64,000 nt of DNA from Rhytidiadelphus loreus (lineage: Eukaryota > Streptophyta > Bryopsida > Hypnales > Hylocomiaceae): the NCBI GenBank assembly GCA_947034895.1, contig OX344764.1, forward strand, positions 2,542,001 through 2,606,000, written 5' to 3'. The stretch's first letter is position 1; each line of letters opens with the position of its first letter. The position numbers and the translations under genes were made by a program. The notes beneath the pieces were generated by a model that saw nothing but the letters and a program-made list of their open reading frames with translations, was not told where the DNA came from and did not search any database. This document shows, one piece after another, positions 12,718-25,179 of this stretch.

Positions 12718-13823
12718 CCCATTAAGGACCGATTGACCACTTTTTGGTCGATTTCAATACTTTTTGTTTCCTACAACTCGTAGAACATTTGATTTCCAAA
12801 AACTTAGAGAAGAACGCATTCAAAGTGTCTTCATATGCTCTTAACAAAACCAATTTTAAGAGAATGTGTGCAAAAATGAGTGGGTTGTGTTTATTCCAAC
12901 TTGAAATGGCCTGACCTTTCATATTGGAATTTTCAATGAAAAATACATATTTAGTTCAAAGGACAACTATATGTGTGTGTGAAGGAATTAATTGAAAGAT
13001 TTTTGGTCAATTTCTAGAGGATATAAGGTAAACCAGCCTATGACAGGCAGATTGCCTAATGTGGTCTGTTGCCATTAGCAAGAATAATCAATTTTTTTTT
13101 CATACAAAGACACATGTGAGAAATGAAGAAAGCAACTGAAATTTTAATTTTTGGACAAAATATGAATTTTTTGTGAATTTTTGAAGTGTGCTGTCCAGTA
13201 AGCTGAAAACAGCCTGTAGACTACCCCAAATCAGCAAAAAAGTGTTTCCATGATGGTCATCTTCCCTCCTAAAACAGTCATAGCATTTTCTAAGATGGCT
13301 ACAAGACTTTCTAACATGGACATGACATTAAGAAATAAAAAAACTATTTTTTACTACCAATTTTGACTAGATTGGTATAAGTGTCCATGACAGTTACTAA
13401 TAACTTCATGACTGTACCCCAAGGCTTTGATAACAACTACAAATCAGCCCAATGCAGTCTTAACCCCATTTTTCAGAAAAAGTCTCTCATAGATTGATAA
13501 ATGATTGTAATGGGGGGGGGTCAGTAGGTGTCTGTCATGGGTAGTTTGCTTGTCATGGGCTGGTTTACCTTATGCAAATTTATGCCCAATTGTAGCTAAC
13601 CCTAGTTTTGCACTAGTGCTAAAGGTTGTTTACAACACATCAATCTTTGAAGAGTTATTACAAAGATGTGAACCGTTGTTTGGTGCAAGAACCTATCCCA
13701 TGGAATTTATCTATTCAATATGATATAAGATTACATTTATTAAGAGGGCACAAAATGGCACTTTCTTGGAATTGTATACAAAAACTACGCCCACCCCCTA
13801 AATTGACCACGGACATTAATGGG
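12718..13823. mobile_element. 1.1-kb TTAA-flanked element with CCCATTAA ends
   Basis: TTAA at 12714-12717 and 13824-13827 flank ends CCCATTAAGGACC... and ...GGACATTAATGGG. The tandem monomer continues across the site (GACCTTCTTTAA before, TTAATAATTTTGCG after), so the empty site is recognisable. The interior shows no transposase motif; two short frames (12722-12922 minus, 13626-13856 plus) are unrecognised. The family is distinct from 11690-12644 but has the same target and terminal style. Confidence 0.75.
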
Positions 13824-13904
13824 TTAATAATTTTGCGTTTTGGAGATAAACATTGATAACACTCTTATGTTTGTTCATAACTTGACATGTTCAATTATAT
13901 GAGT

Positions 13905-14050
13905 ACTAATTCCCATATTCAACCATTTTTTCTCTATTTAAAAAAATTCTAAATAGAATTTTTATAGAGTTTTTCACCAGTTTTTTTTTCATGTTTTCAA
14001 ATTACAACCAAGTTTTTCCCAATTCCACTGGCTAACAATGAACTAACTAG
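13905..14050 (+). repeat. Dispersed repeat, copy 2 of 3
   Basis: It matches 1365-1542 and 30500-30660 (CAACCATTTTTTC, TATAGA-TTTTTCACCAG, TTTCAAATTACAACCAAG, TCCACTGGCTAAC). Confidence 0.6.
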
Positions 14051-14800
14051 CAATTCTCCCTGAACATTGATTGTGACTCCACAAAGAATGAGCATCATCT
14101 ACTATTAATTAACTCAACCTAGTTGATTTACACCAATCCACCTTTTTTCTCTTAGCTCTGGAATAGACATTCCATCAACACAACTTATAAGTAACTTATC
14201 TCTAGTGAAGTGAAAAAGTTTGAAATATAACTTAGTTTCTTATGCCGAGAGTTTGCTGCTACTCAGAAACCAAGTCGAAGTCCCAAGCAACGAAATAAGT
14301 TTACTTTCACAGAGTTGCTATACTCTGGAATACCTATCGAGATTGAGCCTCTCTTAGCTCAATCAGCCTACCTCTACTCTCAGCACAGGAGGACACATTG
14401 CACCGACATAAAAATGGCACCGACATAATCAACATCTACATATAGTTGAGAGTGAGAAAGTTTTAAAATATAGCTCAGTTTTTTAATGTTGTTACTCAAA
14501 AACTAAGAGTAGCTACATTTGAAAGACCTACAGAGATCAATTTTGCCTCTCATAGCTTTGGAGCTTTACAAACTAATATGGGACTCTTGAAAAGTAGCTG
14601 CTTCAGCTGTTATCAGTCAATACACTATCAACTACTTGTCTATTCCAATATGAATAAGATGGAAAAACAGGAACTTGAGAGGTTTGAAACTCCTGTAATT
14701 ACAAATCGGCTTCTGTGCACATTTTGCAATTGCTTGCAACTTTTGCGAGACGTAAGTTCGTTCATTCGTTCATTCATTCATTCATTAATGAACTGATTAA

Positions 14801-16211
14801 TTACAGCAACATTTGCGAGACTGCAGCTTCAGGTGCACTGTGTGCCACTAAAAGGCTCTTGTCACTTAAATTGCTATGGTTGGGTCTGCCTGGATTGCTG
14901 ACAACTCCTCCTGCGAGTCGGACAGCATCGCCTTCTTGCCAGGTACTGACTCTGTCAATTGGACGGTGGAAGTGCCTTGCCACTCTTTCTCTCCAAAGCA
15001 ATCCGTCCTGGAAAATGGCAAGAATGCGGAGAAGTAAATAAAATTTAGAGGTAGAGGATTCTATTTGTAACCATACTAGGGACTGGATCCCATCTCTTAT
15101 ACCAAACTAGTAGAAAAACGGTGCCCGCGTCAACATGTTTTGTTGCTGTACACACAGTTTCTACTTGTGATTCTAACCACTATTACCACCGTCACCTCAT
15201 CTATTTTATATCTTGGATTGACCTTCAGTACTTTATGGCCACTGGTCTTTGAATGGAAATGGGATCGTTTACTATCTTTTCAGTAGTGGTTTTCAACCTC
15301 CTAGTTTGAATGATTGCATCAGAAATTTGCATGCAGTGATAAAATATCTGATCACAACATGTTTGACTCGTGTACCGAAAGATCTCTCCGTAGCTCTACA
15401 TTGATCTCCCAAACATCAAACTCTTACGCATATGTGCAAAAATGCTTAAAGCGGCGCAAGTAAAATTGATCCCAGCTCTACCTTTTGTCATCCCTGGAAC
15501 TCCCAAACATCAAACTCTAAATCAAACAATAGAACTGCAAAATAGCATCACACGATCATCGCAAGTAAAGACTAACCTGTACGATGCTTTTCTCTGGAGG
15601 TGGGCACCGAACGGGGTTGTCCATTTCCGTGGGCTCATCTGGATGCTCAATAGCTTCAAAATTCTCCAAAAGAGGCACTCCATGGAGTGCAGCTGCTGGA
15701 CATATCCTCTTCCCTCCTACACCCTCCACCTAGACGTACATCATTTGGTTAACATTTTCACTGCAAAATAATTAAGTCCACAACTTTCTCTGTGGAGTGG
15801 GAGGCATGGCTTGTTGCGATTATAGGCAGAGCCAAATCTGTTTCATTTTCTTCAAACCAAATTATTTGCAGAGTGTGTTTTAATTCTTGCACGAGAACTT
15901 ACAAAGTAAAAAAATAATGAGGAAGTTCAGAAGCATGACCTCAATTAGGCCTTTTAATCTACAGGAAGCAAGCAATCTTCATTTGAAAAAGGCAGTATCT
16001 ATCTAGGTTACCATCCTAGTTTACAATGTGCAGAAAATTTACTAAATCCTTAGGACGAAGCTGACAATGTGCAACGAGACCATGTGAGGCGGCAAAGAGG
16101 TACCGACCATCAAGTACTGATGTTTCGAGCGATGGCTTGGACGATTGTACGCGAGTTTCCTGAAAGCACCCACCATCTCTTCTCCAACGCAGAAAACGTA
16201 CTAGCCTGCTC
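14801..16211 (-). CDS. Unrecognised multi-exon gene, N-terminus unresolved
   Basis: At least three minus-strand exons join in one frame. The first, 16211-16043, has acceptor TTGTGCAG and donor TTA|GTAAAT. The second, 15729-15577, has acceptor GTCTAG and donor CAG|GTTAGT and encodes exactly 51 residues, including VPLLENFEAIEHPDEP and MDNPVRCPPPE. The third, 15007-14801, has acceptor TTCCAG and ends at TAA. The second-to-third junction is phase 0, giving ...SIVQ/DGLLWRERV. The second exon's amino-acid texture looks constrained. No start codon was fixed: an upstream minus-strand leader with a donor at 16840/16839 (GAAG|GTGAGT) suggests one or more 5' exons. I do not recognise the family. The first exon's frame was chosen because it gives phase 0 and is less certain. 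Confidence 0.45.
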
Positions 16212-17100
16212 CTGCACAAGCACAAGCACATTCCAATTCAATTCATTTTTCAAAACAAAATTTCGTCTTCTATATATGAACCTATGTTTCACCTGAATGG
16301 ATGTCATCTCTTCACAATTCAAGAGTCATAGATTGGAAATTAACTGAAAAGTGCACAAGAACGACATAAACGCTAAGACCACACCTCCAAATAACTGCAA
16401 CAAGGGGCAATATATTAATTCTACGGGGAATAGTATTGTGCACGTACTTCTGTCTTGATGACTCACTCCTTCGCAAACGTCGGTGTATTCTCGATCGAAG
16501 CAAGTATCTGTAGGAATCAACCCAGATCCTCTCTTTCAATCAAACCCCCAAACAAAAAATTTGCAAATCACGACTATTAGCTCAATATCCACTAAACCCT
16601 GCAACCGCTTAAAACTCTGAACCTAAATCACAGCTAGCGAACCTCATAACACCACAGAGCTTGGTATCATACATACCAAACCTCCATAACAACACCCCAA
16701 CACAAAATGCTAGCATACACACACAGTCATCTCAACGTTTTCTCTCCATAAAATCCCCTCCGCATCTCACAATAAGATCGATCAACATGAAACCATCTAT
16801 CTCGAGAACCATTGATAAGCTTCAAGCTTTCTAACTCACCTTCGAACACTAAACGCTCACAGACCGACACAACATATTAAAACCTTCACGACTCCATAAC
16901 CCAACAGCGCGCATGAATATATTACACAGAAACAAGAAACGCGGAAACTGATCGAGTTTTCTGAAACTCTGCAAAGCCATGTAAATGTAAGATTTATCAC
17001 GACTGCGCTCCAGTCTGCAAAGGCTGCAAGCAAGCAGGACTGATAGCTAGATTGATAGATAGAGAGAGATAGAGAGGGAGAGATGAGAGTAGTTATGTGT
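16212..17100 (-). promoter_or_regulatory. Probable leader and promoter region of the minus-strand gene
   Basis: No long frame, but a strong donor (GAAG|GTGAGT, 16840/16839) and several short ATG frames suggest a spliced 5' leader. The GAGA-rich stretch at 17060-17090 (CTCTCTATCT on the minus strand) fits a promoter-proximal pyrimidine tract. Confidence 0.35.
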
Positions 17101-17640
17101 CATTGCTGTAGTCAGTGGTTGAACTAAATTGGTACAGTGCAATGCAATGCAAATGGTTTGATTGATTTTCTGGATTGATTTCTAAAATAAGAAAATCTGA
17201 AAAGTTAGAACTGTTTTCTGAAGAATTGGTAAATGTGATTGTGCCATTTGGGAGTGACTGTGATTAAGTTAAGCTTTAGCAGCTGTTGCCACAGATGAGA
17301 TTCAGGACGGCAGGACAAGGGATTCGGACACGTGGTAACGAAGGTACCTTGCTTTGGGAAGCTCCGAACATGGCTGTCAATTCCGACAGCAGGGAAAGGT
17401 TGTGTACTCTTCGGGGAAGTACACTTTTGGACGGGCTTTGTCTGGAGTTTTCTGAAGGCTGGGGTTCTTGTACGCTTAGTATATTCTCGGAAGCCGTATT
17501 TGAATACGTACTTGTATTTGTTCATTCAACAAAGTTATACACACACTTTTTAACAAACAAAGATGCCTAGCTCCTTCAACTAGTACAACTAGTAGACAAC
17601 CCACATTACAAGTGGAGGAAGGTAAACGTGATCATGTCTA
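17101..17640. other. Intergenic, possible unrecognised exon
   Basis: A region of higher GC (17280-17500) is open on both strands for about 95-105 codons with no recognised motif or clear splice sites. I would not call a gene from this alone. Confidence 0.3.
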
Positions 17641-18043
17641 GTATGCTCTAAAAGCGACCATTTAAGGGTTCATCCGCCTTTTTCGTAGGCTTTTGTGGAC
17701 AGAATTCTTTTTAGATCATTTTTGAGAGAAAGAAAAATAGATGTGGAACCTAATACAAGTGGTTTTGTATTTTCCCAAGCATTTTTGAATTACTTATAAA
17801 TTTTCAAAGATTCGGGAGATAGGCACCTATTTATGACCATAGGTCTCTCAAAATTCGTCCACTTGCAACTTGTAAAGAGATGTGTGGAAATCAAAGGCAA
17901 TGATTGGCTCTTGCAATAGAAAAATAATTTTTCCTTGATGCATTCAATTGCTAAAGTGGTCCATTTAAGGATCACCCCATCTCCATTCTCCACCCAAAAA
18001 ATATAGGGGCGGTTTGAAGAAGATGGGCGCTTTTAGAGCATAC
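17641..18043. mobile_element. 403-bp TA-flanked MITE
   Basis: TA at 17639-17640 and 18044-18045 flanks the inverted ends GTATGCTCTAAAAGCG and CGCTTTTAGAGCATAC, a perfect 16-bp match. TA duplication with short inverted ends fits a Tc1/mariner-type MITE. The interior has no gene. Confidence 0.85.
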
Positions 18044-18830
18044 TACCTTACACTTCCCACAATATGAAATTGTATTGGTTATGTATTAATGTGTTTATTT
18101 GTATTTTATGTATTTTGAATATATGTGGACATATATTCATGTGTACTAGATAAAGCATAGGAATGTGGATGTATTCTTTGAAGTCAAAATATTAAAGTCA
18201 ATTCAATGAATTCCACAAATTGAACACTTTTGAGGCATGCGGTTTGAAATGTAGATCTACACCAATACATCAATATTAGTTTCAGAGCTTTGTGTAAATG
18301 AATGTTGTAATTATTGATAAACATAATTTTCAACAAACATAAATTGTGCCAATTTAAGGAAATTAATGATGATATATGTGACAAACTTGTTTGTGGGTGT
18401 TTAGTACATGACAAAAGATTTGTCAACATTATAGGAATATTCATGAGCTTCACAATTACTACTCTTGACTATAAATTTGCAAGTGCATTTTTGGTTATCC
18501 ATTGTATTGGGGTTTTGCAAAAGTGTAATGATGAATGTATATTCTTGGGCAAGTTGCCAAGTTATCAAATGATAACATTCATTATCATGTATGAATTTAT
18601 GTAGTTACTTGAACTTAATGTGTTTCAAATATATACACATATATTTATGCATTCAAGATATAAAATATAAGTGTGTAATTATATGTAATTTGTATTCAAA
18701 TATATGTATATGGCAAGTTTATTCTTGAGTATTTAGTATATGATATAAGACACAATATTACTATAATATTCTTGACTTTCATTTTTTTTTGTAAAGAATC
18801 TTTTTTCAAACAAAGATATCTTATTTCCTA
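18044..18830. other. AT-rich intergenic DNA, no gene seen
   Basis: Short frames only, with no domain signatures. Confidence 0.5.
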
Positions 18831-18930
18831 CTACCTCTGTTTTTTAAAAAGCCCTATGTTTTCTATTGGGGGGGGCTAGAGGGCCATTTAAAACACAGGA
18901 AACATGGGTCTTTTTCGAAAATAGGGGGAG
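18831..18930. mobile_element. 100-bp Stowaway-like MITE
   Basis: Flanked by TA (18829-18830 and 18931-18932). The left end CTACCTCTGTTTTTTAAAAA pairs imperfectly with the right end TTTTTCGAAAATAGGGGGAG. Size, TA target and a terminal CTCCCTC-like motif fit plant Stowaway MITEs. Confidence 0.75.
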
Positions 18931-19647
18931 TACAAATTTACCAATAAATCTAGTACCTCCAAGTACATTCACTTCTACATATCTACTTGAAAGTTATTTG
19001 ATTATTCCACCCAAGTTCTCTACTAGAATATTCTCTACATTACTTAGATTATGGTTTCACATGTGCTTATATAATAATTGATTTTTTCTAGGAGAATATA
19101 TCTTCCATGTGGCTCATGTAAAATAAATCAAGCTTTTGTAGATTTGGTCCCGGGTTGCCATTCAAGTGACGTGACATCATTGTGTGCCACGAAGACTACG
19201 GTACATAGATTCTACACAAAGTTTGCTTGGGAATGTGAACTGCTGCCCAAGGACTGTACGTGCACCAACTGTACCGCAGCACCTTCATACTGGAATGGTT
19301 GCAAGAAAAATCTGTCAAGATCTTAACCTGATCACAATCAAGCTTTTAACAAATTTGCACAACATGATTTTGCACGGTTTTAAATCTACTGCGGAAGTTT
19401 CCATCAAATTCTTGTGCACCATGAAAGTAAATCACAGTTGCTACGTTCTGCTGTTGGCATGTTCACCATAATTTATGGACATGATTCTGTAGCATCACAG
19501 TAAGATCCAGTAATGTAAGCACATGAAATAGATACTCAATTCCTGCCGATGCAATGGAGGGTTGAAATACTTTGGACTGTAAGCTTTTCATATGTGTCTT
19601 TTTGCCCCTCCGCATTCAAGTTGGAAATTTGGAATCACTGCTGTAAG

Positions 19648-20222
19648 TTAGTGACTGGACTTTACAAATACTCCATCTGTCAAGTCAATGTTCAATAATG
19701 GCATCCACTGTTGGAAATCAAATATGAGTTCATTGGCATCAAACTCCAGTACTTTCCACAACTCAGCAAAGGGGCAGAAAGTGACTTCCACCAGAGATGG
19801 CAAAGTCCTTGCTGAATCATGACATTCAATAAGACAAGAAGAAAGACGTACCAGCATTGGAGAGACATGAATGTCTTTAATGTCAAAATCAAACTGCAAA
19901 TAATCATATTTAATGAATGCAAATCTGCATATAATATTCTATTCTGTAACAAGAAGTGTAATCCATGATTGTATTAGTAAGATTAGTAGACACAGGACAG
20001 GGCAACTCACATCACAAGGCAACTCTCACATGACAAGAATTGACTTGCTACGTACACTGATTTATCCTATAAGTGAGGGCGAAAAAATTAGTGTCACAAC
20101 TCACAACAGATATTTTTGGGTGGAAATTAGTTTCAAGGCACAAGTAGCTTCGAAGTCTTTTTGAAGAATTCATTCACCTTGGCTAGCATCTTGCTTCTAA
20201 ACGAGCCATGTAGAACGCCCAT
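19648..20222 (-). CDS. Possible small two-exon gene, ~96 residues
   Basis: Minus strand: ATG at 20222, exon 1 to 20178 with donor AAG|GTGAAT, then exon 2 from 19893 (acceptor TTTGCAG) to TAA at 19648. Both sides are phase 0, giving MGVLHGSFRSKMLAK joined to FDFDIKDIHV... and ending DGVFVKSSH. The product would be acidic and hydrophobic with no recognised domain. It lies 120 bases beyond the stop of the ZCCHC9-like gene on the same strand, so it could instead belong to that gene's 3' region or be a chance model. No homolog is known to me. Confidence 0.35.
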
Positions 20223-20344
20223 CGTGTGTCTTCATGCCGTCAATAAAACTTGATCATTAAAAAAGCGTGAACCGATAAGCATTTGAAACGCAAGTGAATC
20301 CTGATTACGTGAGGAGCAGCATAGGTTCACGAAAATTATATAGG

Positions 20345-22607
20345 TCAAAACTTTACAACTTTTGGGTTACACTTCTCAGCATTCATTTTTTTTGAAAGCA
20401 AAGTCCTTGGTGTGTCCTTAGTGTTCGTCTTTTGAGTCTTAAATGCATCATCAGTACTACCAGGTTCATCATCTACCTCACCATCACTACCGTCTGAGGT
20501 GTCAGCTTTTCCATCTTCCTGAAAGTCATCTTCTAAGTCATCACCGCTTTTGAATACCGTGCGTTTTCCTCCCACTCCTGAAGATACCTGAGTTGAATCT
20601 GTTGCTGCTTGCGACAAACACAAACACACACGACGTATAAGACACACTTTGCAAGGATGCGCTTTCCACTACGGGGAAATCCTACCAACTTCCATGATTT
20701 GACAATTAAATCCAAACATCATTCACTCTACATTAACGTTTATATTATCTGTGTTACAGAGGTAAGCCATCATCCCTGGAAAGAACAATTTTGATAGAAG
20801 ACTAGCAAAGAATTCCTGGTAGTTAGATCGAGAGCAATAAAATCGGTTCAGAACTTACATATTTTTAGTTTCACCCGAGCATTGCCTGCAAACTTGCCAC
20901 TGATCTTTTGAGGACAATCTTTGGCAAGGTGTGTAACTGCTTCACAGATTTTACAGCAACCTCCCTGTTCAGCCACATTGACGTTAGTACCTCAGTATTA
21001 AATCCTTCGGCAATAAAACCAAATAAATAAATTATCACGACAATTTTGGAATGGCTCACAACATTAAATATTTGACAAAGTGTTAGAAATTAAAGAAGTA
21101 GAACAGAGAAAAATTTGTTGACTTCGCATCAGCAAGATTATTGAGCCTATTCGTCCAAAAGAATGTTCTTCAATTCAGCAGGAAATGAAACAAAGCATAT
21201 TTACCTTCGGGTAGATGCCATGTTTATTTTCTGGGCAGTTCCTGCTCAGATGACCACGTTCTTTGCAGAGGAAGCACTCAGCGAACGTTGAACCACCTGC
21301 AAATCAGGCCCAGATAACGTCATATACAGTATTGGTAATAGAGAAGCCCCAATTTTCCTCACATACATTCCACTGCATCTTACATAAGTTATAACCTCAC
21401 AAACGTAGTTGATTGAACAGAATGACACTTCTCCCTAACCCTCCAGTAGACGTACTTACCATCCCTTAAAGGCTTCGGACACTTATCAAGCGAGTGCCCA
21501 GGTTCGCCACAGTTGTAGCATAACTTAGAATCCGTGACTTTAAATTCTGAAGGACAATTCTTCAACGTATGGCCCCACATTCTGCAGCCAAGACACATCT
21601 GGTGACACCCATACCAGCATGTACAAATGATTAGAAACTATGTAATAAAAGAGCTTCACAGTGTTTTTGAATCACGAGAGAGCCATTATCTCACTTCCTG
21701 ACAAAGTCCATAGTCTGTTAAGTCCTTACCTTATGGCGATCTTTCTCACTTTTAGTTGGGCAATGCTTAGCAATGTGCTCCTTGGATTTGCAAAGGAAAC
21801 AACCCTCGCCAGGTTTCATTCCAGCTTGACGCAGAGGGTGTTTGCTGGTACTTGCAACTTTCTTTTTCGCTGAACCATTACCATCACCAGATTCATTTTC
21901 TCTTTTCTTGTCCCCAGGTTTCTTCCCTCCTCCATTACTAGTTGAATAGTTGTTCTCGCTGTTGGAGGCACCTCCGTCAGCCGAAGGGACAGTTATAGTA
22001 CCGTCTGCATCAAGACAGCAGAAAATCACACACAGATGAAGTCACAATCCACCACAATCAATCAGAGTTGTGTTAAAGTTTCCCGAGGTACCTAATCGCA
22101 ACACCTACCTAAAGGCAACAACCAAAAAACTTGCACAATGAGCACATATTAAATTTTCAGAATGTACACGACCTCAACAGCAGAAATCGTGTCGCTTTTA
22201 GGTCATCTACCAACAAAACTTCAAAACTCTGAAACGTCTGCATATGGTATCCAAACTACGTGTTCTCTGGAGCACTGAAATCCTCTTTCCTAGCAAGAAT
22301 AATTGAAAACTTGACCACTTTAGCAATTCTAATAGTAGTAAATATGCTCAGCGCATAATTGTCACTGTTACTCAAACCCTAAAATGCAATGAGCTCCAAA
22401 AACAAAAACAAAAAAATGAAGCTTCCAACTTGTCATCCAAACACTTCATTTAACAACCGCAGAACCTGAAAACTCAGACCAAAGCCATCTTCCGCAAGCT
22501 CAGGTCGAAACTAAAACCTCAAATCAGGCCAACAACAACATAGAATCTGTAATGGTCACACCTGCAACAAGTCGTTTCTTCGCGAGCCGTTGCCGCTTGT
22601 TCCCCAT
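20345..22607 (-). CDS. ZCCHC9-like CCHC zinc-knuckle protein
   Basis: Six coding exons give a complete 305-residue protein: 22607-22562, 22004-21730, 21598-21460, 21296-21205, 20964-20859 and 20604-20345. All junctions are GT-AG and in phase, and the stop is TGA at 20347-20345. It starts MGNKRQRLAKKRLVA, a basic, likely nucleolar N-terminus. Then come a Gly/Ser/Asn-rich linker and four or five CCHC knuckles: CFLCKSKEHIAKHC, CLGCRMWGHTLKNC, CYNCGEPGHSLDKC, CFLCKERGHLSRNC and CCKICEAVTHLAKDC. The acidic tail ends NPKVVKF. Knuckle order and tail match the ZCCHC9 family of RNA-binding proteins linked to nucleolar RNA and ribosome biogenesis in other eukaryotes. No disruption is seen, so this is the best intact gene in the window. 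An alternative exon-6 acceptor three bases upstream (20607) would add one Ala. Confidence 0.9.
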
Positions 22608-22953
22608 GGTGACCTCCAAAACACGAAATCGAAAGATCCTCAAAGATCGGAACCTCACACACCTTGACAGTACACTAAAAGGAAGAGAACAGGACGACTC
22701 TCAATAATTTCAGCTGTGACAGATTCCAAATCCACTGGGAAAAGAAGCTCAATAAGTAACAAGGATAATTCAATTTGACAAGGAGAAGCTTCGAGATGTG
22801 CTACTTCTTCGGAATGTGCTACTTCTTCTTTGGGAATCCTCAGTCAACATAGCTGCGAAACCAGACGTTGAAAGCAGTCACGCAGCTCGTATCACTGGTA
22901 AAGAATTCTCCGGACTCTCTATCTCTCTCTCGGGCAATCCAGGGTTCCAGGGT

Positions 22954-22962
22954 TTAGGGTTT
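22954..22962 (-). promoter_or_regulatory. Telo-box (AAACCCTAA) upstream of the ZCCHC9-like gene
   Basis: TTAGGGTTT on the + strand, i.e. AAACCCTAA on the gene's strand, lies about 350 bases upstream of the ATG, near CT-rich repeats. Telo-boxes are a known promoter element of plant ribosome-biogenesis and translation genes, which suits this neighbour. Function here is inferred. Confidence 0.6.
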
Positions 22963-24384
22963 AAGGAATTAGGGCTTGGTCAGCTTCGCACCTAACTGGA
23001 GCCTTTTTTTTCTCCTTTTTTTTTGCACCCATTGAAATTTTTCCTTTTCCTTTTTTTCATTATATTTTGAGTATTTTGGGTTTTCCAGATTGAAGATTAT
23101 AAATAAATACTAAAGTGGAGAAAAATAGCATTGCTTCTTTGGATACTTAATAGATGGTGTCTGTGAGCCCCAAATTCGTCACTTGGGACTCATTGTTTTG
23201 TTTTTTTAGTTTATTACAAATTAAGGCATAAAGTACTACAAAAAGCCCAAAAAAGAGTGTAGAACCAAAATAGGTATGTCACGTACCAGTACCAGTATAG
23301 CATTTGGTCATAAATAGCCTTTTATCCATAGATTACCCATAAAACCCACTTGTATATAGGTTAGAACCTGTAATAAGTGGAAAACAAGAGGGCTATTGGG
23401 AACTTACCCAAAATAGCCCAAAACCTAGTGCATGTGACCATGATAGGCTAAATTAAGTCTTAGGAAAGTGAGGGGGGTTCCCCACGTAAATCTCCAAAGA
23501 TAGGTTCTAGTTTCCCCATTCCACCGACGAAACATTAGGGATCCAAATTGTTAGCTTGCAGGTGTTACTTGTCCCAAGACAGGCCGCATGGAGGAATCCA
23601 CAGCCGCCGGATAGTGTTCTCGGATTTGGAACATGTGAAAGATTCCCTGACTGCCGGTGATTCAACCGAAGTCAGTTTTCACCTCGCTACCAATTGTGTG
23701 CCAGAACAACCCAAGACTTGGCACGTGGCTTGGGGGACTCCATGAGAGGTTCCCCCAAAAGTCTCGGTTTTTTCTGATCTCCAAAGGATCTTTTTCCGAG
23801 CAGTCAACCGCCAAAGGCCACGTTGGGAAATTCATGGAAAATACCCAGGCCGCGGTAAAATCTCACTAAAAATTATACTAGCATCTTTTATGTTAATAAC
23901 GCGCCCCAACAAATTTCATGGTGTTCCAATAGCGGGAAGCAGCCAAAACTGACAACATCCCCCTAATTAATAATTACGGCAGGATCTTTGCGGGGTTGAC
24001 CAGCGTCCCGGGAGCGTACGAAGTCGGAACGAAGACATCAAGGAGCCTTTTCTCACTCCCTAGAGCCTCCCCAACAACCCTAGCTAGTTACCCAAGCCAA
24101 AAGAGGTAAACCCCAAAAGTTAGGTTTTTACCCTTTTAATTGGCTCTAGTTGGCACTAGTTTCCGATGGGTTTTTTGTGATAGAAATAGGGGTAGGGGAT
24201 CCCTTAGGCTAAAAATGGCATTCTGAAGTCATTGGCGCAATCCATTTGCAATTCCGAGCTAAACTCCAAAAGTTAGAGGTTAGGACCAGCGTAAAACCCA
24301 AAATTAGGTGAAAATCTCAAACTTGGATGAAAATCCGGATGGATGAGGTTACTCGTCGAGGGGGGGAGTGGGCCCTTGGAAACC

Positions 24385-24392
24385 TATAAAAG
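24385..24392 (+). promoter_or_regulatory. TATA box of the LTR
   Basis: TATAAAAG preceded by CC and followed by a CT-rich stretch; it is the only strong TATA element in the 4.3-kb block. Confidence 0.6.
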
Positions 24393-24774
24393 GGGGCCCT
24401 TCTCTCTCCCCAAACACCCCCAATACTTGTTTTGGGTCCGTGGGTCCAAGTTATCTTCAAGCCAACAAAACCTCTACGGTGTTTTTGGAGCACTTTTGGC
24501 TCCCATTGTTGTTTTATTACAAGCTCTTTGGAGGTCCTTTGAGGTCCTCCCATCTTACCTTGTACTTGTTGCGAGTCAAGAGGGTTGCGTCTACTTCCGT
24601 GTGTCTTGTACTAATCCTAAAGTTACCCTCCACCGTACCTTGGCGATGCCGCTTTGGGGGGCCTTTTAGCATGTGAGTATTGCCTTGTTTATGCTTGCTT
24701 TGTGGATCCGGTTGCCTCTTGTGTAAATCCTAACCATAGTCACCCTTGTTGTGTTGCTTGTGAGTGGGCCCCAC

Positions 24775-25100
24775 CGCCCTTGAGGCGGCGAAGCTTTGAA
24801 CCTGTGACTTTCCCCAGTCTTAGAGTGAGTGTCAAAATAGGCCATAGACGGCGAAGCTTTGGACCCGGGGGCATCATAAGTCTTAGAGTTGGTGTCAAAA
24901 CCAACTCAACGGCGAAGCTTTGTACCCCCAGTGTTTTTGGTTCCAAAGTTTAGTTCCCAAGACCTTCTTGGGAAAAGCCAAAGTTTAGCCCCCAAGAGTG
25001 CTTAGGTGGTAGAAAGGTGTAGAAAAGAACCCCCGTCACAAATAGCTTTCTTCCAAAAATTCTAGCTTATTTTCCACGACGGCGAAGCTTTGACCTTGCA
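24775..25100 (+). repeat. ~60-bp repeats with the core GGCGAAGCTTTG
   Basis: GGCGAAGCTTTG(A/G/T)(A/C) recurs at about 24785, 24850, 24910 and 25081, with partial copies of CTTAGAGT(G/T)(A/G)GTGTCAAAA between. It lies inside the LTR. Confidence 0.75.
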
Positions 25101-25179
25101 CCATCCGATTTTATTTGTGTGAGTGGGTTCCCATACAGGAACCCGGAAGAAGGAGATTGTAGAAAAGAGTGGGTTCAGC

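Noticed and set aside
18314..18604. 96-codon AT-rich frame
   Set aside because: Composition-driven, rich in Ile/Phe/Asn, without motif or splice context.
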